Positions 55,375 through 62,310 of a stretch of DNA of 62,310 nt are shown here, in pieces. A program made the translations under genes and the position numbers. The notes beneath the pieces are model-generated. The model worked only from the letters and a program-made list of their open reading frames with translations. It ran no database searches and was not told the DNA's origin. How positions within the stretch are numbered: the first letter of the stretch is position 1; every line of letters begins with the position of its first letter. This DNA comes from Gnetum montanum (Eukaryota; Streptophyta; Gnetopsida; Gnetales; Gnetaceae), in the NCBI GenBank assembly GCA_015680685.1, contig MNCI01002833.1:17797-80106 (forward strand), read 5' to 3'.

Positions 55375-57253
55375 ATCACCTCTTTCCAAATCAGTCATGG
55401 GGGAGATGGCCACTTATGCTAATCATTCTAAGCCCTCACCTCTTTTTGCATTTTTTTATACATATTTTCAATTTTACTTATTTTTTTTACACCATCGTTC
55501 ACATTTTTTACTATTTCTTTGTTTGATTTACTTCCATTTTTCATACAATAAGTGCTCATGGTGGTGGATTGTACTATAATGGTATGGATTGTTAATGTTG
55601 GATTTTTACCTTTGATTTTCAATGTTGATACTAAGATATGGTTCTTTTAATAAAATAGGCAATGATTCCACCTCATCCATTCATCCATTCAACTCTATGA
55701 TCTCCCTTGTCTTGGAAATGTACTATCCCTTTTTCTAAATAAACTTATTAATAAAGTGGTGACTTGGTATTCTTCAAACCAAGGAAGGACTCAATAGTTA
55801 AAAATGGTGTAACTTAAAGGGGATTTGACACACTTGTACTAGCTATTCTCTTGGGTAATTGGATGCTTTTCATGGGTTTTCTACCATTTCGTCGATGATC
55901 AAACATTAGGAAGCCAAATGAATCAAATAAGTCTTTTCATGGTGTGGTTCTCAGAATTAAAAAAAATGGGTGAGAATTCAAAGCACACCCCTTATACATA
56001 ATAATGAAATATGGGCTACAAACACTAGTTATGGCACTAGAAAGACATGTTACCCATGCCTGAAGGTTCCCTCTAACTAAGGCCCTTTTTCGCTTCCTGC
56101 TTCTCTATCTTTCTCTCCTTGGAATGGTGGTGAATCTATGAATGCATTCTTGTTGCTTTAAGAGGATGGGTTGGTCAAATGTGTTGATGTGAGGTCACTA
56201 AATATGATTTACTTGAATCCAAATTTGGAATGAATTCTATTTAGTCACTGTAACCATATAATACACAAAAGACTTTGCACAATCGTGCTCTTGGGATTTC
56301 ATTCCATTTTCTCCTCTCCTTCAATATTTCTTCCCATATTCCACCTCATTGCCATTTTTATGATCAATCTATATCTTGGTTGAGGCATTGTTCATCTTTG
56401 GTAACTTCTTGTGGGTAAGTTCTTAACCATTATTCCATACATCATTCTTAGAGCCTATGAACTCTTCAATTTGTGGGTCCGTTAGGGCATAAAAGGCATG
56501 AGCCTACTTTGGGGAGGATCCACTAACATTCCTTTATGGTACAATTGTTAAGTTCTTTTCCTTAAACATTTTTTGCAATCAACCATTTCTCATTTCATCC
56601 CCATCCATGACATCCATTTCATTGGCTTCACCATTGTTATTTCTCTTATCTTTCTTGTTGCTTCAGTATTTCCACCCTATTGCTACTAGAGGTTCGCTCT
56701 TAGTCATGGGGGCCCTATCACAAATGTTTCCATTCTATTACCTATCTTACCCCTACACCTCTAACCGAGTACCTACCATACCCACAACCTAGCCAAGGTA
56801 CTTCATATTGAGGCAAGGTGTCAACTACATTGTATCTTATCTATCCTTGCTAATTCATGATTGTGTTGTGTATGCAGATGGTGACCATATGAACAATGGA
56901 CTAGGATAGGAGGGAGCACTCAAGATGGACTGGAGTGGGTGTAGCTATGCAAGGAACATGCTTCATCATGTGGCTATGGATAAACAATGTAGTGCACATT
57001 TCTAACATTAGCAGCAACACACCTCATTCTCTTTTCTCTCTCTTTCTCTTCAAGCTGTCAGATAAGGGCCTAGATGTCATCTATGTATAGTGTTCACCAT
57101 AATGGTTATGAACACCAATGCTACAATATGTTTGTCGATCCATTCATTGAGAACTTTGACTTTGTCACCCATGTCACCGTCAATTGTCATTAGTCAATAA
57201 TCTCATACTTTCCCAATATTTTGTAAGGAACTTAAGGATGAATTTTCATTCAG
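55375..57253 (+). other. Post-pol region of element D
   Basis: TCATGGGGGAGATGG at 55395; T-rich tract; hydrophobic segment 55820-55897 (LVLAILLGNWMLFMGFLPF); second TCATGGGGG at 56704 with a small two-exon-like ORF (exon-like 56706-56817, candidate GT...AG intron 56818-56877, 60 bp, then DGDHMNNGL from 56878); third motif at the LTR. Confidence 0.55.
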
Positions 57254-57264
57254 TGATGGGGATA
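57254..57264 (+). other. Polypurine tract of element D
   Basis: tgatggggata abutting the 3' LTR; two substitutions from the B/C sequence. Confidence 0.7.
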
Positions 57265-58103
57265 TGATGAACCATGATATCACGGCCACGATATTTCATC
57301 TATGATATCAGGTCCACGATATCAAAACTCACCAAGCGATATTGAGCATTTGATGTTGGGACCCACCCCATCGCCTATAAATAAGAGGTAGGCATGCTTG
57401 GTTTTCATAGTTAGTCTTAGTCCCTTATCTAAACTCTTGCAATTTTACTTCCTTAGACTTAGAATTATTTTTGAGTGCTCGCAGTAGGAGTCATAAAGTG
57501 AATGGATCTTTATTCAAGCATTGTGTACCTAAGCACACCTTGTGGCCAAAAATAAAGATGAACTTTGTGATAAACCTTACAGCATTTAGAATAGCTTATT
57601 TAATGTTATATATACTTACTTAATGCTTTTCTTAGTTAATTAATGTTCTCTTTCTCGCCTTGTTAACTCTCCCAAGTAAGCATACTCAGTACAACAACTT
57701 TGAGCACACGTGGAACACTTGGTAACCTAGCAATGATTAGTGTTTGGTAATCCCAGTAGTGTTGCACTAGTTCAGGATGTGTATGGCAAGTGGGAATGGA
57801 TACTAGTGTTAGGACTAGTTAGAGCATAGTCGATTAGTTAAATTAAATTAGTTACTTAATTAGTTCACTTCTTCCTTTGTAGCACTAGGACATAAAATAT
57901 CAGAAAATATTAAAAAATCATATACCTCAAGTTTACTTAACCATACAATCATGCTATACAAGTAAGCTTGGGAAGATAATGATTAACTAACCTGTCTAGG
58001 TTCTATGAAGGAGCATAAGCACTTAGTCCTTGGAATTCGAACAGATCGTGTGTGTACACTCATATTTGTATGGTTGAGTGTAGGGATACCTCATAGCTCA
58101 TCA
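57265..58103 (+). repeat. 3' LTR of element D
   Basis: 839 bp, TGATGAACC...GCTCATCA, collinear with the 5' LTR over the promoter end. In the first ~124 aligned bases I count about 28 differences, nearly all transitions, so the insertion is old. Confidence 0.93.
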
Positions 58104-58108
58104 AAAGG

Positions 58109-58960
58109 GGAATGAAGGCTAGGGTGAGGATTACTACCAAACCCCATCATGCTTAAGAACGTAGTACATTACCAATGAACATTGTCCTCATTTATGTTTT
58201 TTAGGAAACTTTGCTCATGGTGCAGTTCATTCTTATGGTAGGAATTCCAACAAGAGTATGGCCAATTACCTACACTACCAAAGAATAGGATCCTTTCAAG
58301 AACATTGCCCATGGTGTAGTTCAAACCTTGTGCATGTTGCTTTTTAATTATAATCTAGATGGCATCATAGCATGTCTCTTAGGTGGCTAAGAGTTCTCAA
58401 GTGAAGAGGAACACACTTCACCCTATTGCTCACAAGATAGCCATGGATTATCACACTTGATGGCTAGGGCTTATGAGAGAAAAAATATTTGTTTGCTAAG
58501 GTCACCTAGTGATTGTGGCTAACCAATCCCCAACCTTACATGTCCTACATTCACATGATCATGATAATAACATGATAAGTTAGCATAAATCCCATCCTTC
58601 ATGATCCAGCATAACTAATAAAACTAAAAACCTTGAAAAATATGGGGAAGAATCAATAAAATATTAAAGTATATCATATAATGAGATTTGATATAATAGT
58701 AATATGATATGACATATAAAGCATTATACTTGCATTATTTTCAAATGGTGTTACGATGACCCAATGCCTTGTAACCCAAATGATCATAATGATTATTAAA
58801 ATTATATTGAAAAGCAGAAATAGATCAAACCAAATCCAATATGCTAAAAAAAGAGATGATGGTACACTTAACATGCATGAAAAAATGATGGAAATACAAA
58901 GAAAATATGCAAATGCAACTAGATACAAATGATATGCGTGGAGGAAGAGAAGAAATCATG
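58109..58960. other. Spacer between elements D and G
   Basis: No gene recognised. Two similar words (ctcatggtgcagttcatt at about 58216 and cccatggtgtagttcaaa at about 58308) lie about 95 bp apart. Part of it could be the 3' untranslated region or LTR of element G, but no LTR ends were found. Confidence 0.4.
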
Positions 58961-58964
58961 AAAC

Positions 58965-59235
58965 TAGGGATCTATTAGGTGTCTACATGGGGCACCTGAG
59001 TAGAAGCTTTTTAAATAAAATGCATTAAAATTTCTATTTAATTTGTATCCTTGCAAATCAAAAATTTTATAAACATTGGTACCAATAACATTTGTGACTT
59101 GGTATGACCCTAACCACATAGGAGAAAACTTTGAAGACCTATTTGACCAATTGCTCTGTCTCTTTTTAGGACTAGATCTCCTATTTTAAATAATTTGCCT
59201 ACATATTTCTTATCAAACGATGTTTTAAAATTTTT
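58965..59235 (-). pseudogene. Integrase C-terminal domain of element G
   Basis: Read on minus: VGKLFKIGDLVLKRDRAIGQ; then, after a frameshift, WLGPYQVTNVIGTNVYKIF and LQGYKLNRNFNAFYLKSFYS. This is the SH3-like end of integrase in plant gypsy elements. Confidence 0.8.
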
Positions 59236-59440
59236 TTGATGATTAAGGTTATGAAAATCAATACATAATTGTTTTCTAACATGCACTAAATTTGATATCC
59301 AACTTGAATGTTTTCCAAGATAAAAATTTTAGATTCTAAAAGTTTATCAATTTCTTCTTTCATAAAAGTTTCAATCTTGGGATTAATAGGTCTAAGTTTT
59401 TATCTAAAAGCTTCTCTAGTTGTCATTTTAGGAGAGATTT
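59225..59440 (-). pseudogene. RT N-terminal fragment of element G
   Basis: MTTREAFR, stop, KLRPINPKIETFMKEEIDKLLE, then ISNLVHVRKQLCIDFHNLN in a shifted frame. These are the first blocks of gypsy RT. The palm with the catalytic Asp pair does not follow; the next codons belong to the integrase end. Confidence 0.78.
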
Positions 59441-60421
59441 TATTTGAAAAATATGACATTGATATAAATTTTTCATTAATTTAAGAAACTTTAAAACATT
59501 GATCACTAAATTCACCCTTGGAAAATAAAAATTCATGAATATGATCATCATCATCAAAATGTGGAAAGGAAAGATATTACCTAGAATAGTAATTTTAGAA
59601 TCCCAAGCATTGTGTTTAAAAGGGACATCTAAAGTAGTGGCCAATTGAGATAATACATCAGGAACATAATTTTCTTTTCTAAGAACATGTTCAATGGGTA
59701 TATCATCAAAATTTGGCTCATCTTCTAATGTTTTAATGGTTAGAACCACATTTATATCTTTGTCCTCTCCTACATGCAGTGGATCACCAAAAGGAAATGT
59801 TTTTTTATCATGTTGATGATAAGGCAAGGTATCTTCATAAATTTCCTCACATTCACTAGATGCAAAAGGATTAATTTCTAAGATTTCACTCTCATGATCA
59901 TTTATAACATGTTTGCCAAGCCCAACTTCAATAACTCTAATACAAAGATTAGTATTTTGATTTTCCAAAGATTGATTTTGTTGATCAAAAGTTGTCACCA
60001 CTTGTTTATAGAAAGGCTCTTTTGGTATGATCATATATTTGGATTTTTCTTTAATAGGAATTAATAATTTTAAGAAATTTGACCTAAAGAAGCCACCAAA
60101 CTTGGCTTCAAAAGTCCTAGATAAAAGCACACCATAAGTGAATGAAATGTAAACCACTAAAATATTAGTACAACATGTGAAAGTAGGGTATTTTTTAAGT
60201 TGCACTTTCACTTCTTTCAATGATCTAACCACAAGTATGTTGGATCCATCAAGTTGTATCACACTTCTTGCTTGTGTTAGTGTTTGTGCTTCTAACATTT
60301 TATACACTTCTAATGGCATGACACTAATAGTTGTGCCAGAATCTATTAAGAAATTATGAACATTATTTCCTAAAATAATCAAAGTTGTTAAGAAAGGAGG
60401 TTGATCTTTCTTGTTCAACAT
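59423..60421 (-). CDS. Aspartic protease plus linker ORF of element G (open, 332 codons)
   Basis: The longest uninterrupted coding stretch in the window. It contains the retropepsin active site FLIDSGTTISVMPLEVY (Asp-Ser-Gly at 60343-60335) with all key residues. Upstream and outside the called ORF, the same polyprotein reads YDLVEYLKRVKSNISMYDL (about 60605-60560), the usual lead-in to protease in plant gypsy Pol. After the protease come an acidic linker and IEHVLRKENYVPDVLSQLAT. The ATG at 60421 is internal to a polyprotein and is not a true start. It would cleave Gag-Pol. Confidence 0.82.
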   Translation of the reverse strand: MLNKKDQPPFLTTLIILGNNVHNFLIDSGTTISVMPLEVYKMLEAQTLTQARSVIQLDGSNILVVRSLKEVKVQLKKYPTFTCCTNILVVYISFTYGVLLSRTFEAKFGGFFRSNFLKLLIPIKEKSKYMIIPKEPFYKQVVTTFDQQNQSLENQNTNLCIRVIEVGLGKHVINDHESEILEINPFASSECEEIYEDTLPYHQHDKKTFPFGDPLHVGEDKDINVVLTIKTLEDEPNFDDIPIEHVLRKENYVPDVLSQLATTLDVPFKHNAWDSKITILGNIFPFHILMMMIIFMNFYFPRVNLVINVLKFLKLMKNLYQCHIFQIKSLLK

Positions 60422-60429
60422 GAAATTGC

Positions 60430-62000
60430 TTGAGTTTTGTATTGATAAAGCATTAGGACTCTCTATGAAATGAACTTGTCTTTCAATTGTTGTATTGATT
60501 TCAAGTGTATGAACTATCTTTGAATCACATCTTTCATTTCATTAAAATGAAAAAGATCATACATTGAGATGTTGGATTTGACTCTTTTCAAATACTCAAC
60601 TAGATCATAAGTCTTATGTTCATCTTTGGCTTCTTGTTGAGGTGGAGTTCTTCTAAGTATAGAAGGGGAGTTTGTTCATTGTGGAATGTTCACTTGAGAA
60701 GGTTCAACTTGATTATTTGTGTTATTTTGGTTAGGTATTCTTCTGTTGGGAGGATTATAAGAGTTATTCCTATTTTACCATTGAGTAGTGTTTATAACAT
60801 CTACAAGTCTATGATAACGAGTGTTATGTGCATTGGGATCACTTACCATGACTTATTCAAATGAGAAAACTTTCTCATTTTTTGTTTCATGAGGTATGTT
60901 GAAGATCATATAACTCTACAAATTAAGAACAAGTTTTCTCATAATGTTGTCTAGTGTTATGAAGATAACAATAATATCATTGATTGATGTGCTTGATTTT
61001 TCAGATTGTATAGAAGCTTTATTGTTATTTTTCTTCAATTCAAATACTACATTGGAAATATTTTGAAGTGAAGTTAACATTTGTATCATTTGGTTTTCTG
61101 CTTAACAAGTAGATGCATTAGGATTAGATATTCCATTTGGATTTATGATGAATTGGATCAAAGTTTTTGATTAATTGTTACTTAAATCAACATTTGGTGG
61201 TAAAAATGAAAAGGATATGGAACCTTGAAAACAATTACCTATAGGTTGAGTCATTTGAAGGGTGGAAGGATTTTGAAACATAGTGTTAGTCATTGGGGAG
61301 GTTTATGAAGGCAAAGGACTAAATTGTATAGGATTGCCAACATTCATCATATCAAATTAAGTTTGAATGTTATTCATCAAGGTAATCTGTTTTAACTCAA
61401 TAGCTTTAGCCATTGCTCCTTGTATTTTCATTATGTTGGGATTACATTTAATGGCATAGGAAAAAAATGGATCAATGATAGAGAGGTAGAAATTAAGGAT
61501 ACCATTAGGTTGCAGATGCATCTCATTTGGCACATAAGCAAGTTGATGGATGAATCTTAGATTGTAATTATAGATGTTTTTCCTAGGTAGTTTTCTTAGG
61601 CTTGTGAAATTGCTTGATGCTAAGGTAGGGCTAGTGAACTTATCGAATTAGAGTAGGAAATCATTTTTAAACTCTTTCCATGACCTTATAGAGGCATTAG
61701 GAAGCATAAAAAACCATTGAATGGATTTGCTCTTGAAAGTTATCACAAAGATCCTACACAATATATCATTTTGGATAATGTTATAGATGCCTAGTAAGGT
61801 TTCCAACAATATATATGTTGATGAGCATCACTAGCAGCGGCTATGGGATCAAAGAGCTAAGTTATATTTTGAATTAGTTTTGGAATATCATGATAGTTTG
61901 TGAAGTTAAAGGGGTTGCTCACTAAAGGAGTTGGGGGTTGATTGGTTGTCATCCTAGTACAAATTCTTCTAGGGACAGAATTTGGAAATCATAAGGCTCA
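60430..62000 (-). pseudogene. gag of element G
   Basis: N-terminal MTTNQPPTPLVSNPFNFTNY begins near 61952. The capsid-like segment VITFKSKSIQWFFMLPNASI, RSWKEFKNDFL and NYNLRFIHQLAYVP spans about 61745-61530. A Gln/Asn-rich C-terminal part (NNSYNPPNRRIPNQNN) is near 60760. Stops and frameshifts interrupt it. No zinc knuckle was recognised. Confidence 0.7.
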
Positions 62001-62310
62001 TTATTTTCTTAAAGTAAAGAAATGGGTAGCTAGTCGATTAAGGGTAAGAGAATGAGCTCTTTGTTGAGATGATTCGTGGGAGATTTCACTCATAAAAAAA
62101 AGACTTTGATATATAAATGCTAGAAAATTGTAAAATTAAATAAGACAAAAAAATATTTAAATACTATTTTTTAAAAAGAAAACTAAAATTGTAATATATA
62201 AAAAATTTAAAAGAAAAATAGTGAAATGCAAATTTTTATAAAAGTAAATTTTAATAGAATAAAGTAATGAATGAAAATACTACCTTACCAAAGTTAGAAC
62301 TAAGGTAAGG
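62001..62310 (-). other. AT-rich leader of element G at the window edge
   Basis: Very AT-rich sequence upstream of gag. No primer-binding site or LTR end could be identified before the window ends. Confidence 0.35.

Larger units (their letters stand above)
48256..58103 (+). mobile_element. Element D: complete Athila-like LTR retrotransposon
   Basis: 9848 bp. Both LTRs are 839 bp (48256-49094, 57265-58103) and the element is flanked by a perfect 5-bp target duplication aaagg (48251-48255 and 58104-58108). It has primer site, gag, protease, RT, RNase H, integrase, post-pol region and polypurine-like tract in canonical Ty3/gypsy order. This is the reference copy for the family here and the only one with the DDE integrase triad. 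All genes carry stops, so it is inactive. Confidence 0.96.
58960..62310 (-). mobile_element. Element G: Ty3/gypsy retrotransposon of a different lineage, internally deleted
   Basis: Minus strand, entering from the right edge. Order: gag (to about 60550), protease, a linker ORF, only the N-terminal part of RT, then directly the integrase C-terminal domain ending near 58965. RT palm, RNase H and integrase core are missing. No LTR was recognised in the window. Its gag, protease and integrase end are unlike A-E and unlike F. Confidence 0.85.

Noticed and set aside
58109-58960. Possible 3' LTR of element G
   Set aside because: No TG...CA ends, promoter motif or matching second copy could be found within the window.
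59580-59690. IEHVLRKENYVPDVLSQLAT in element G as the end of RNase H
   Set aside because: It resembles the RNase H end weakly, but it lies before the RT N-terminus in the same ORF, so it is more likely part of the protease-RT linker.

Overview
The window looks like gene-poor, repeat-dominated nuclear DNA of a large plant genome, most likely a gymnosperm (inference: old, nested, heavily decayed LTR retrotransposons and LINEs plus two fragments of plant LRR receptor kinases). No intact host gene was found. No tRNA, rRNA, CRISPR or bacterial-type operon was seen. Nearly all coding sequence is broken by in-frame stops and frameshifts, mostly of the C-to-T / G-to-A type expected in methylated repeats.

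Layout, left to right. 1-2594: minus-strand Athila-like Ty3/gypsy element A (gag and 5' LTR, running off the left edge). 2595-4366: decayed plus-strand LINE with an endonuclease remnant. 4367-9120: composite plus-strand region F: an LTR start, an array of hairpin-bearing ~95-bp repeats, a (CT)26 tract and a second kind of gypsy gag. 9127-11310: LRR receptor-kinase pseudogene. 11310-14760: AT-rich DNA with repeats. 14760-31800: one plus-strand LINE split by two same-orientation LTR elements, B (16717-23968) and C (24116-31491). 31900-33150: rearranged LINE pieces. 33575-35115: a short repeat array and the 5' end of another LRR receptor-kinase pseudogene. 35116-47606: minus-strand element E with gag, protease, RT, RNase H, a core-deleted integrase and an extra long sense ORF near its 3' end. 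48256-58103: complete plus-strand element D (839-bp LTRs, 5-bp target duplication, gag to integrase). 58960-62310: minus-strand gypsy element G of a different lineage, internally deleted, running off the right edge.

Elements A to E form one family: a primer-binding site complementary to the tRNA-Asp 3' end, a TCATGGGGG polypurine motif, shared gag and protease, and (in D and E) RT-RNase H-integrase. D and E carry pol. B and C share one internal deletion that removed RT, RNase H and integrase, so they look like a non-autonomous subfamily that would have relied on enzymes from D/E-like relatives.

The most interesting material lies downstream of pol in this family, the place where Athila elements carry an env-like gene. 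There I see a conserved hydrophobic, membrane-span-like coding segment in B, C, D and E; a conserved two-exon-looking small ORF with a 60-bp candidate intron in B, C and D; three spaced copies of the polypurine motif per element; and, in E only, a roughly 960-codon unrecognised sense ORF with a coiled-coil-like half. Four single-N positions are each flanked by perfect or near-perfect duplications, which look like assembly joins.
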